From: Corynebacterium sp.
GTDB taxonomy: Bacteria > Actinomycetota > Actinomycetes > Mycobacteriales > Mycobacteriaceae
NCBI RefSeq assembly: GCF_030532325.1
Contig: NZ_JAUNLS010000009.1
Coordinates: 1 to 64,000 of the forward strand
Direction of reading: 5' to 3'
DNA length: 64,000 bases
How positions within the stretch are numbered: the first letter of the stretch is position 1; each line of letters begins with the position of its first letter. The position numbers and the translations under genes are program-made. The notes under the pieces are model-generated. The model ran no database searches. It was not told the origin of the DNA and saw nothing but the letters and a program-made list of their open reading frames with translations. Of the stretch, positions 37,030 through 44,733 are shown piece after piece.

Positions 37030-38007
37030 TTAGTGGCCGGGCAATAGTGCCAGTTTGCCACCAACCCTGCATACTTCCAACCTTTGACCTAGGCCACGCG
37101 GCCCCGCCACCGCCACTGGGCCCTGGCCGTGCCAGTCGACGCAGAGTTTTTCCACCCCGCGGATGCTCTCCCGGCTGACCTCCACGCCGTGCTCGCGCAG
37201 CCAGGCCGCCAGCGCTCGCCGACGCCGCGGCTCCGGCATGGCCGCCAGCTCGGCGCAGTCATCGCAGGCCGCGGTGGTGAGGAAGGCGTTGTCCTGGGCG
37301 GCATCGGCAGCCGCCTGCGCCAGCGCCGGGACGGCATCGCCGCCGAGGATCTCCCCCAGCCGGGGCAGGATCTCCTGGCGCAGCGCCACCCGCCGGAAGC
37401 CGGGATCGGCGTTGTGGGGATCCTGCCAGGGCTTAAGGCCAAGCTCAGCGCAGGCGCCGAGGGTCTGGGCGCGGCGCACCTCCAGCAGCGGCCGCAGCAC
37501 CCGCGTGCCCTCCACCTCGGTGACGGGCAGCATGCCGGTCACCTGCCCGCGCAGGGCGGAGAGCAGCAGGGTCTCGGCCTGGTCCTCGGCGGTGTGCGCC
37601 ACGGCAACCTCCCTCAGTACGCCGTTATCAGGGCCGCTATCAGCACCACTGAGAAAGCACGCGAAGGCCCGGTAGCGCGCCCGCCGGGCGGCGGCCTCCA
37701 GGGACTCGCCCGCCCGGGCGTCCACCTCGACTCTCAGCACTCGCGCGCCAGCACCCAGGCTGCGGGCCTGCTCGGCGGCGCGCTCCGCCTGGGCGGCGGA
37801 CCCCTCCTGCAGGCCGTGATCCACGCACAGCGCGGTCACCTCGATGCCCTCTGCCACCAGGGCCGCGGTCAGCGCCAGGGAGTCCGCCCCGCCGGACAAC
37901 CCCACGGCCACACAGCCGAGATCGCGGGCAGAACAGAACTCGCGCACCGCCACCCGGCAGGCCAGAAAGTTGGGGGATACCCGCGGCCAGAAGGGTCTCA
38001 CCATCAT
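37030..38007 (-). CDS. tilS: tRNA(Ile)-lysidine synthetase
   Basis: 325 residues. Adds lysine to C34 of the CAU-anticodon tRNA-Ile. The PP-loop motif SGGADSLALT lies at residues 38-47, and the HTAEDQAETLLL segment is diagnostic. The protein ends after the central region without a large C-terminal substrate-binding domain, which is normal for short actinobacterial TilS. Two ATGs in tandem at the start; the first is taken. Confidence 0.92.
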   Translation of the reverse strand: MMVRPFWPRVSPNFLACRVAVREFCSARDLGCVAVGLSGGADSLALTAALVAEGIEVTALCVDHGLQEGSAAQAERAAEQARSLGAGARVLRVEVDARAGESLEAAARRARYRAFACFLSGADSGPDNGVLREVAVAHTAEDQAETLLLSALRGQVTGMLPVTEVEGTRVLRPLLEVRRAQTLGACAELGLKPWQDPHNADPGFRRVALRQEILPRLGEILGGDAVPALAQAAADAAQDNAFLTTAACDDCAELAAMPEPRRRRALAAWLREHGVEVSRESIRGVEKLCVDWHGQGPVAVAGPRGLGQRLEVCRVGGKLALLPGH

Positions 38008-38016
38008 TGCGCCTGC

Positions 38017-39306
38017 CTAGAACTCGTGGAGGGCGGCGGCCAGGGCGTCCTGCGCCGCGCGCGCGGAGTTGATCTCGCCGCCGTTGACCAGGAAGGTAAA
38101 GGCGTAGACCCGCCCGGAGGTGCCCTGCGCGGTGCCGGTCAGCGCCGAGACCCCCGTGAGCGTGCCCGTCTTGGCCTTGACAAAGCCGCGGGCGGGCGAG
38201 CCGGTGTAGCGCGTGTAGAGGGTGCCCTCGCCTCCGGCCAGCGGCAGGTAGCCCAGCAGCGGGCGCAGCGCATCCTGCTCGGCGGCCTGGACCATGATCT
38301 GGGTCAGCAGCGCCGGGGGAATGCGGTTGTCCACGGAGAGCCCGGAGTTATCGTGCAGGGTTACCCCACTGACGTCGAGACCGTGCTCGGTGAGAACCTC
38401 CAGGGTGGCCTGGGCGGCGCCGGTGAAGCTGGCCTCCTTGCCGCGGGCGATGGCCAGCTCGCGGCCGATGGCCTCAGCCATGACGTTATCGGAATCCTTC
38501 GCCGCCTCCTGGGCGCGCAGGGCCAGCGGCTCGGACTCCGTGCTGGCGATGACCTCCCCGCCCTTGGGCGCGGCGCCGGCCTCGGCCCGGGCACCAAGGC
38601 GCGCGGCCAGGGACTGTGCCGCGTCCACGGCCGGGGTGTGGGAACGAGGGACGTCACCAGTGGTCTGCCCGATGCGCCCGCCGTAGAGCATGAGCGGCTC
38701 CATGGGAGCCACGTAGCCGCCGTCGACGTTATCCGGCTCCCAGCCCGTGGCCTGGGCGGGCCCGGCCCACGCGCTGGTGTCCAGCAGAACCTTCTTCACC
38801 CCGGGCATGGCCTGCTTGATGTCCGCGGCGAAGGCGTCGAGGCGCTTCTCATCCATCCACACGTCCCCGCTGGCTTTGATGGCCACGGTGTCCTCGCTGG
38901 CGCGCATGGCCTCGGTGCGCAGGCGCTCGCCCTCGTCCAGGGCGTAGGTGGCCGCGGCCAGGGTAAGCACCTTAGTGGAGGATGCCGGGGTCAGCGGCTT
39001 AGTGGGCTGGCGCTCCCACAGGCTCTCCCCGGTGCTAGTGTCTGCCACTTGCGCGCCGAGGGTGGCCAAGTCCTTGGACTTCTCCTTGGCCACTGCGTCG
39101 AGGCGTGCTTTCAGCGCCTGCTTGTTCAGCTCGCCTTCCTCCGTTACCGGCACCACCGGGGTGGCGGGCTGGGCCGCAGCATAAGGCTGGCCGTGGTCCA
39201 GGCCCTCGTAGGCGCGTTGAACGGAAATGCCCAGGCCTGCGGCCGCCGCCACCGCGGCGGCGGTGACCACGGCTGCGGAGGTCCACCACACGTGCTTTGC
39301 TTTCAT
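38017..39306 (-). CDS. dacB: D-alanyl-D-alanine carboxypeptidase/endopeptidase, PBP4 (S13) family
   Basis: 429 residues. An N-terminal signal or anchor helix ([20 protein letters not shown]) is followed by the penicillin-binding domain with all three motifs: SSTK (near residue 109), SDN (near 270) and KTGT (near 380). It trims peptidoglycan stem peptides in the envelope. Order tilS-dacB-ppa is as in mycobacteria (Rv3625c-Rv3627c-ppa). Divergent from ppa. Confidence 0.93.
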   Translation of the reverse strand: MKAKHVWWTSAAVVTAAAVAAAAGLGISVQRAYEGLDHGQPYAAAQPATPVVPVTEEGELNKQALKARLDAVAKEKSKDLATLGAQVADTSTGESLWERQPTKPLTPASSTKVLTLAAATYALDEGERLRTEAMRASEDTVAIKASGDVWMDEKRLDAFAADIKQAMPGVKKVLLDTSAWAGPAQATGWEPDNVDGGYVAPMEPLMLYGGRIGQTTGDVPRSHTPAVDAAQSLAARLGARAEAGAAPKGGEVIASTESEPLALRAQEAAKDSDNVMAEAIGRELAIARGKEASFTGAAQATLEVLTEHGLDVSGVTLHDNSGLSVDNRIPPALLTQIMVQAAEQDALRPLLGYLPLAGGEGTLYTRYTGSPARGFVKAKTGTLTGVSALTGTAQGTSGRVYAFTFLVNGGEINSARAAQDALAAALHEF

Positions 39307-39314
39307 CGCCTATC

Positions 39315-39320
39315 ACCCTA
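39315..39320 (-). promoter_or_regulatory. -10 hexamer of dacB, leaderless layout
   Basis: TAGGGT on the minus strand ends 8 nt before the ATG at 39306. Confidence 0.4.
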
Positions 39321-39389
39321 GCGCGGCCGGCAAGCGCTGTAGACTATGGGCGGCAATTGATCATTTACTTCCCATTGGAGGACATCGCT

Positions 39390-39863
39390 GTGAGCGTTGA
39401 AGTAACCATCGAGATCCCGAAGGGCTCCCGCAACAAGTACGAGGTGGACCACGAGACCGGCAAGGTCTACCTGGACCGCTACCTGTTCACCCCGATGGCC
39501 TATCCGGCTGATTACGGCTTCATCGACCACACCCTGGGTGAGGACGGCGATCCGCTCGACGCCCTCGTCATTCTCCCGGAGCCGGTCTTCCCGGGCGTGG
39601 TGGTTGAGGCTCGCATCCTCGGCGTGTTCAAGATGACCGACGAGGCCGGTGGCGACGACAAGCTGCTCGCCGTCATCGACGACCCGCGCTGGGAGCGCTA
39701 CCAGGACATCGACGATGTGGAGCAGCACATCAAGGACGAGATCGAGCACTTCTTTGTCCACTACAAGGACCTGGAGCCGAACAAGGAAGTCACCGGCTCC
39801 GGCTGGGGCGACAAGGCCGAGGCCGAGAAGATCTTGGAGGAAGCCAAGGCTCGCTTCAAGTAA
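39390..39863 (+). CDS. ppa: Inorganic pyrophosphatase (family I)
   Basis: 157 residues. Hydrolyses pyrophosphate to phosphate. The signature GDPLDALVI with its metal-binding aspartates is at residues 52-60, with YPADYGFI before and [12 protein letters not shown] after. GTG 39390 is the start, with GGAGG 8 nt upstream; it gives the conserved [19 protein letters not shown] beginning. Confidence 0.96.
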   Translation: MSVEVTIEIPKGSRNKYEVDHETGKVYLDRYLFTPMAYPADYGFIDHTLGEDGDPLDALVILPEPVFPGVVVEARILGVFKMTDEAGGDDKLLAVIDDPRWERYQDIDDVEQHIKDEIEHFFVHYKDLEPNKEVTGSGWGDKAEAEKILEEAKARFK

Positions 39864-39879
39864 GCCAGCGCTAGCTGGC
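39864..39879 (+). terminator. Palindromic stem after ppa
   Basis: GCCAGC-GCTA-GCTGGC directly follows the ppa stop; a 6-bp stem without a clear T-tract, also covering the end of the convergent protease remnant. Confidence 0.4.
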
Positions 39880-40201
39880 GCAGGCCTGGCCCAGCCAGGC
39901 CTCCAGCTCTTCTAGGCGCGCGTCCGGTTCGATGGGGTCCTCTGCGAACTCCTCGCCGGTACGCGCCTTATCTTTTGCCGTGGTGAGCATGAGCGAGCGC
40001 CCGTCGGGGTAGTCGATGACCATGTTCGCCGAGGCATAGCCCGCGGTGGGCCCGCCGAAGCTGCGGGCTCACCCCGGCCACCATGGGGCCCATGTCCCCG
40101 CCGTCGTTGCCGCGCAGATCCACCACCGCGGCGCAGGCCTGTGGGTGGGAGGTCAGGCCATGGGCCACCAGCACGCCGAGGACCTGCAGCACGCGTTTCA
40201 T
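39871..40201 (-). pseudogene. Remnant of an S41-family (tail-specific) protease
   Basis: ATG 40201 opens a frame with VLGVLVAHGLTSHPQACAAVVDLRGNDGGDMGPMVAGVSP, the substrate-cleft region of S41 peptidases. It then jumps, with a frame change at about 40065, into SFGGPTAGYASANMVIDYPDGRSLMLTTAKDKARTGEEF, which belongs after the catalytic segment. The N-terminal part and the stretch between these two pieces, including the catalytic Ser loop, are missing. The result is about 110 codons in two frames, so a decayed gene shaped by deletion. Confidence 0.75.
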
Positions 40202-40220
40202 TGGTTCTCTAATCCTTCCT

Positions 40221-41627
40221 CTATTCTTTTCTTCTTCCATCCCGCAGCACATACCCGCGCAGCGGCTCCACGGCCAGCAGCGCCAGCAGCGTGGTGATCC
40301 ACCCGGCGGCCAGGAACCCCAGGGCCAGGAGGATACGGCCCAGGACGTCCACCTCCGCGCCCTCGGCACCGGCGAACATGACCATGCCCTGAAGCGCGCC
40401 CACCATGAAGCCCACGAGGCTCAGCGCCACCGCCGGGCCCAGGATTTCCAGCACGTTCACCTTGAGCATGAAGCGGCGGGAGATACCCATGAGATCTAGG
40501 GAGCGCAGCAGCTCGCCGTCCTCGAAGACGCCGCTGACCTGGCCCAGGAAGATGGACACCGCCACCACGATAAACCCGAAGGCGAGCGTGAGCAGCGCGC
40601 CCACGGAGAGATCGTGGAAGAGGGTAAACACGTAGTCCTCCTCGCGCATCGCCCGGGTCAGGCCGTCACTGCCCAGGGGCGCGCCCACCAGGTAGCCGGC
40701 CAGGAAGCCAAAGAAGGCGATGGCCGCCACGCGGCGCCACACCCGCCTGGAGTTCGCCGCCACCCGCTGGCAGGCCACCAGGTGCGCAGTGCCCGGGAAG
40801 TTCGCGGCCACCAGGGCGCCGGCCTGCAGGACGTACGGCCCCACCAGGTTGATGCTCATCACGATGACAAAGATGATGCCCACGAAGACGATCATCACGC
40901 CCATGCTGGCGCTGAAGCTGAAGGTGGTAAGCACCGCGGTGCCCAGCACCAGCACGCCGAGGAAGAGCCACAGGCGCCAGCGCTTGAGCGCCGAAGGCAC
41001 CTCGCGTCGCGCCACGCCCAGGGGGCTGACCCGCACGCGCTGCATGCCCGCGAAGGCGGCGAGCAGCGCGACAGCAAAGAGCACCGCCGCCACCAGCAGG
41101 TAGCCCCACCAGGGCAGGAGGATCTCCTGTAGCTGGATCCGGCGCTCCTGGAAGCTCAGGTGCGTGAGCGCCGGGGCCACGAGCACGCTGAGCAGCCCGC
41201 CCAGCACGATGCCCATGAGCGCTTGCACGCCGGTTTCCAACACCGTCATGCGCACCACGTCCCGCGAGCTCAGGCCCAAAAAGCGCAGCGTGGCCAGGCG
41301 GCGCTCGCGGCCGGAGGCCCCCAGCACCGCGGACTGCGCGGTGAGGCTAAACAGTGCTGGCAGCAGGAAGGCGCAGGCAAACAGCGCCAGGTAGAACCAG
41401 ATATAGAGGAAGCCCTCGATGTCGTTGTACAGCGCGGCCAGCCCGGGGTCGGCGTCCGCGGGGTGCTGGGCGCGGTTGAAGAACATCCACGTGCCGCCGG
41501 CCACGAGGAAGGCGATGGTCGAGCCCACCGTCAGGCTCACGATGGCCAGCAGGCTCACCAGCCCGGTGCCCGAGCGCGCGCGGATGGACTCACGGTGCAG
41601 ATCCAAGGTCAACACGGAGGTTCGCAT
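40221..41627 (-). CDS. ABC transporter permease, FtsX-like
   Basis: 468 residues with eight to ten hydrophobic segments. An N-terminal helix (LVSLLAIVSLTVGSTIAFLVAGG) is followed by a soluble loop and FtsX-like domains (LRFLGLSSRDVVRMTVLET and LLRSLDLMGISRRFMLKVNVLE, the repeated coupling segments). Preceded by GAGGAG; 15 bp after the ATPase gene. Together they form a LolD/MacB-like exporter or mechanotransmission complex. Confidence 0.85.
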   Translation of the reverse strand: MRTSVLTLDLHRESIRARSGTGLVSLLAIVSLTVGSTIAFLVAGGTWMFFNRAQHPADADPGLAALYNDIEGFLYIWFYLALFACAFLLPALFSLTAQSAVLGASGRERRLATLRFLGLSSRDVVRMTVLETGVQALMGIVLGGLLSVLVAPALTHLSFQERRIQLQEILLPWWGYLLVAAVLFAVALLAAFAGMQRVRVSPLGVARREVPSALKRWRLWLFLGVLVLGTAVLTTFSFSASMGVMIVFVGIIFVIVMSINLVGPYVLQAGALVAANFPGTAHLVACQRVAANSRRVWRRVAAIAFFGFLAGYLVGAPLGSDGLTRAMREEDYVFTLFHDLSVGALLTLAFGFIVVAVSIFLGQVSGVFEDGELLRSLDLMGISRRFMLKVNVLEILGPAVALSLVGFMVGALQGMVMFAGAEGAEVDVLGRILLALGFLAAGWITTLLALLAVEPLRGYVLRDGRRKE

Positions 41628-41642
41628 ACTCTCACTCCTCCC

Positions 41643-42329
41643 CTAGCCCTGCGCGTGCAGGCGCACGTCGTCGTGAATGATGCCGTCGCGGATCTCCACC
41701 CGGCGCTGCATCCAGTCCGCGACCTTCGGATCGTGGGTGACCATGACCAGGCTGGCGTCATTGTGGCGCACCACGGTGGTGAGCATCTGCATCACCTCGT
41801 GGCCGGTGGTCTGGTCGAGGGCGCCAGTGGGCTCGTCCGCGAAGACCACGGCCGGGTCCGCCGCCAGGGCGCGGGCGATGGCCACGCGCTGGGCCTGGCC
41901 GCCGGAGACCTCGCCGGGGCGCCTATCCGCCAGGGCTCCCAGCCCCAGCTGATCCAGCAGTTCCATGGCCTTGCGGCGGGCCTGCTTGCGGCCGCTGCCG
42001 GTGAGCATCGCGGGCAGGGCCACGTTGTCCAGGTTGCTCAGCTCCGGCAGCAGCTGGCCGTCCTGGAAGACAAAACCGAAGTGCTGCAGGCGGGTGCGGG
42101 AGCGGGCGGCGTCGCCAAGCGCGGAAAGCTCGGTATCCCCAAAGAAGACGCGGCCGTGGGTGGGCTGGAGAACCCCGGACATGCAGTGCAGCAGGGTGGA
42201 CTTGCCGGAGCCGGAGGGCCCCATGACCGCGACCATCTCGCCGGGGGCGATCTCCAGCGAGATTCCCGCCAGGACGGGCCCGGCGCCAAAGTCTTTGGTG
42301 ATGTCATGCAATGAGAGTGTCGTGTTCAT
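41643..42329 (-). CDS. ABC transporter ATP-binding protein (LolD/MacB type)
   Basis: 228 residues. Walker A GPSGSGKST, Q-loop FVFQDGQLLPELS, ABC signature VSGGQAQRVAIARAL, Walker B VVFADEPTGALD and the switch His (MVTHDP) are all intact. It partners the FtsX-like permease downstream. MNTTLSLHD at 42329 is taken as start; an ATG at 42338 is in frame. The divergent two-component genes begin 109 bp away. Confidence 0.9.
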   Translation of the reverse strand: MNTTLSLHDITKDFGAGPVLAGISLEIAPGEMVAVMGPSGSGKSTLLHCMSGVLQPTHGRVFFGDTELSALGDAARSRTRLQHFGFVFQDGQLLPELSNLDNVALPAMLTGSGRKQARRKAMELLDQLGLGALADRRPGEVSGGQAQRVAIARALAADPAVVFADEPTGALDQTTGHEVMQMLTTVVRHNDASLVMVTHDPKVADWMQRRVEIRDGIIHDDVRLHAQG

Positions 42330-42438
42330 GGTTCTCATTTCACGCTACCGCGCCCCGCAGCAACACAGCGCTGGCGATGCTCTTTGAGGTAGTGCTGGCA
42401 CTACCCTCGCGGAAGGGCTCGCCGGTTAAGGTGAAGGA

Positions 42439-43143
42439 GTGTTCTTTAAAAAGTCGCGCCCCACCACCAACCACGAGGAGCAGCAGGCGCAGATCATCGC
42501 CCAGCTCACCGCCTCCCGGCGCGCCATCGCAGATGCCTACGAGGTCGAGCGCGCCCGCATCGAACGCGACCTGCACGACGGCTGCCAGCAATACCTGGTA
42601 GCGGCCAGCATCAAGCTGGGCGAGGCCTCCCTCGACGCCACCGGCACCACCGCCGAGCTCATCGCCGCGGCCAAGGCGGATCTGGACGCCGGCCTGGCCT
42701 CCCTGCGCGCCACGGTGCACGGCATCCACCCGCAGGTGCTGCAGGATCACGGCCTGGTGGCCGCGCTGGCCGATACCGCCTCCTCCCTCAGCCCCCTCAT
42801 CAATGTGCATGCGCCCCACCCGCTGCCCGAGCTCTCCCCCAGCGTGCTGGCCGCCGGGTACTTCTTTGGCGTGGAGACCATGACCAACGCGCTCAAGCAC
42901 GCGCCGGGCGCGCCGGTGAGCGTGCTGCTCTCCACCGATGCCTCGCTGCACATCTCGGTGGTGGACGAGGGCCCCGGCGGCGCCACCATCGTGCCCGGCC
43001 ACGGACTGGCCGGCATGGTGGAGAGGCTCGACGCCTTCGGCGGTAGCGTGGAGGTCTCCTCGCCGCCGGGCGGGCCCACGCGGGTGAGCTGTTCAATTCC
43101 CCTACTACTGGAGCGCGGCCAATCGGGAGTAGCACATGACTAA
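42439..43143 (+). CDS. Soluble sensor histidine kinase
   Basis: 234 residues, GTG start. The HisKA_3 dimerisation segment ERARIERDLHDGCQQYL carries the phosphorylated His near residue 47. The ATPase domain has ETMTNALKHAPGA (N-box) and VVDEGPGGATIVPGHGLAGMVERL (G-boxes). No transmembrane or sensor domain precedes it, unlike most NarL-type kinases; only about 30 residues lie before the dimerisation helix. It overlaps the response regulator by 8 bp. Divergent from the ABC pair, which it may control or sense through. Confidence 0.88.
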   Translation: MFFKKSRPTTNHEEQQAQIIAQLTASRRAIADAYEVERARIERDLHDGCQQYLVAASIKLGEASLDATGTTAELIAAAKADLDAGLASLRATVHGIHPQVLQDHGLVAALADTASSLSPLINVHAPHPLPELSPSVLAAGYFFGVETMTNALKHAPGAPVSVLLSTDASLHISVVDEGPGGATIVPGHGLAGMVERLDAFGGSVEVSSPPGGPTRVSCSIPLLLERGQSGVAHD

Positions 43144-43801
43144 CTTGGACATCGTTATCGCTGATGACTCCGCCTTGCTGCGCGAGGGCGTGGCCGGGCT
43201 GCTGGAGCGCCGCGGGCACAACATCGTGGGGCATGCGGCCTCCGCCCCGGAGCTCATCGAGCTGGTCTCCACGCTAGGTGAGGCCGGCCAGCTTCCCGAC
43301 GTCCTCATCACCGACGTGCGCATGCCGCCCGGCATGAGCGACGACGGCCTCAAGGCCGCCGTGACCCTGCGCGATGCCTACCCGGACCTGGCCATCATGG
43401 TGCTCTCCCAGTACGTCGCCCCGGCCTACGCGGTGGAGCTCTTCGATTCCGCCGAGGCCGGCACCGGCTACCTGCTCAAGGACCGCGTCTCCGAGGTGGT
43501 GGACTTCCTGGGCAGCCTCGCCATGGTGGCCCAGGGCGGCACGGTCATCGATCCCAGCGTGGCCCAGGCGCTCATGCGCTCCGGGCGCAGCGGCCTGGGC
43601 GAGCTCACCCCGCGGGAAAAAGAGGTGCTCGAGCTCATGTCGCGCGGGCAGTCCAACAAGGAGATCGCCGCCAACCTGGTCCTTTCCGCCGCGGCGGTGG
43701 CCAAGCACGTCTCCAACATCTTTGCCAAGCTGCGGCTGGATCCCAGCGAGGACAACCGGCGGGTGAAGGCCATCTTGGAGTATCTGTCCGCCCGGCGCTA
43801 G
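43136..43801 (+). CDS. NarL/LuxR-family response regulator
   Basis: 221 residues. The receiver domain has the acidic pair DD at residues 10-11, the phospho-acceptor Asp in LITDVRMPP, and Lys in LLKDRV. The C-terminal LuxR helix-turn-helix is LTPREKEVLELMSRGQSNKEIAANL. Pairs with the preceding kinase; likely target is the divergent ABC operon. Confidence 0.93.
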   Translation: MTNLDIVIADDSALLREGVAGLLERRGHNIVGHAASAPELIELVSTLGEAGQLPDVLITDVRMPPGMSDDGLKAAVTLRDAYPDLAIMVLSQYVAPAYAVELFDSAEAGTGYLLKDRVSEVVDFLGSLAMVAQGGTVIDPSVAQALMRSGRSGLGELTPREKEVLELMSRGQSNKEIAANLVLSAAAVAKHVSNIFAKLRLDPSEDNRRVKAILEYLSARR

Positions 43802-43857
43802 CTCTTGTGCGGCTTTGAGGCCGCTGGCGGCAGCACACGCCAGCACCACACACCGCG

Positions 43858-43863
43858 TACCCT
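43858..43863 (+). promoter_or_regulatory. -10 hexamer of the rhodanese gene, leaderless layout
   Basis: TACCCT is followed by 7 nt and the ATG at 43871. Confidence 0.5.
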
Positions 43864-43870
43864 TGACCCC

Positions 43871-44173
43871 ATGAAGAACGTAGAACCCACCCACGTCCCC
43901 GAGGGCGCCCAGCTCATCGACGTCCGTGAAGACCACGAATGGAACACCGAGCACGCCCAAGGCGCCACCCACATCCCCATGCACCAGGTCGCTGACCGCC
44001 TCGACGAGATCGATCCGAGCAAGGACATCTACGTCATCTGCCTCGGCGGCGGGCGCAGCGCGAAGGTCTGCGAATACCTGGAGCTGACCCAAGGTTGGGA
44101 GACCAACAACGTCACCGGCGGCACGCAGGCGTGGAAAGACCAAGGTCTTCCCATGGTTTATCCGCAGCAGTAG
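43871..44173 (+). CDS. Single-domain rhodanese
   Basis: 100 residues. LIDVREDHEWNTEHAQGATHIPM and the active-site loop CLGGGRSAKV (Cys near residue 58) define a sulfurtransferase domain. The loop is CLGGGRS where the common form is C-x5-R, so the catalytic cysteine is present. The sulphur acceptor is not evident. Confidence 0.9.
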   Translation: MKNVEPTHVPEGAQLIDVREDHEWNTEHAQGATHIPMHQVADRLDEIDPSKDIYVICLGGGRSAKVCEYLELTQGWETNNVTGGTQAWKDQGLPMVYPQQ

Positions 44174-44198
44174 CCAATTAGTGGGAAGCCACCCATAA

Positions 44199-44228
44199 TT
44201 TACTTTTCTTACTGTGGGCGCGTAACCT
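44199..44228 (+). promoter_or_regulatory. Promoter of the marR-synthetase operon, leaderless layout
   Basis: TTTACT (44199-44204) and TAACCT (44223-44228) are 18 nt apart; the -10 is 7 nt before the ATG at 44236. Repression by the MarR product at this site would be the usual arrangement, but no clear palindrome was found. Confidence 0.5.
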
Positions 44229-44235
44229 ACTACGC

Positions 44236-44733
44236 ATGGCTTCTGCACACACTCATATCATTCCGACGGCGCTGCTCGAGTCGCCGTCCTTCCAACTCGA
44301 GCGCCTCCGCCGCCGCACCCGCGACGGCGTCGAGGCCGCCTTGGCCACCCGTCAGACCACCATCCGCGAGTACTGGGTGCTCACCTGCCTGGTGGCTGAC
44401 CAAGCCGCCTCCCAGACCGCACTGTCCTCCACCCTGGCCATTGACGCCTCCGACATGGTCCGGCTCATCGACTCCCTGGAGAACCGCTCCTGGGTCAAGC
44501 GCGAGCGCGATCCCAAGGATCGCCGCCGCCAGATAGTCGCCTCCACCAAGAAGGGCGTCAAGGCCCACAAGGAACTGGCCGGGCTCGTCGCGCAGGCAGA
44601 GGACGCCGCGCTGGATGAGTCCACCTCCAAGCAGCTCAAGCACCTGCGCAAGCTGGCCACCGCCATCATCGATGCCGATACGCCCGCCGACCCGGACAAC
44701 CCCGGCGAGAGCTCGGAGGCCCACGCGTCATGA
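44236..44733 (+). CDS. MarR-family transcriptional regulator
   Basis: 165 residues. The winged-helix segment TTIREYWVLTCLVADQAASQTALSSTLAIDASDMVRLIDSLENRSWVKRERDPKDRRRQIV matches the MarR recognition helix and wing (DPKDRR). Its last four bases overlap the start of the synthetase gene (ATGA), so it is probably the local regulator of that gene. Confidence 0.9.
   Translation: MASAHTHIIPTALLESPSFQLERLRRRTRDGVEAALATRQTTIREYWVLTCLVADQAASQTALSSTLAIDASDMVRLIDSLENRSWVKRERDPKDRRRQIVASTKKGVKAHKELAGLVAQAEDAALDESTSKQLKHLRKLATAIIDADTPADPDNPGESSEAHAS

Noticed and set aside
37129-39321. 730-codon plus-strand frame opposite tilS and dacB
   Set aside because: Antisense shadow; both real genes on the minus strand have all catalytic motifs.
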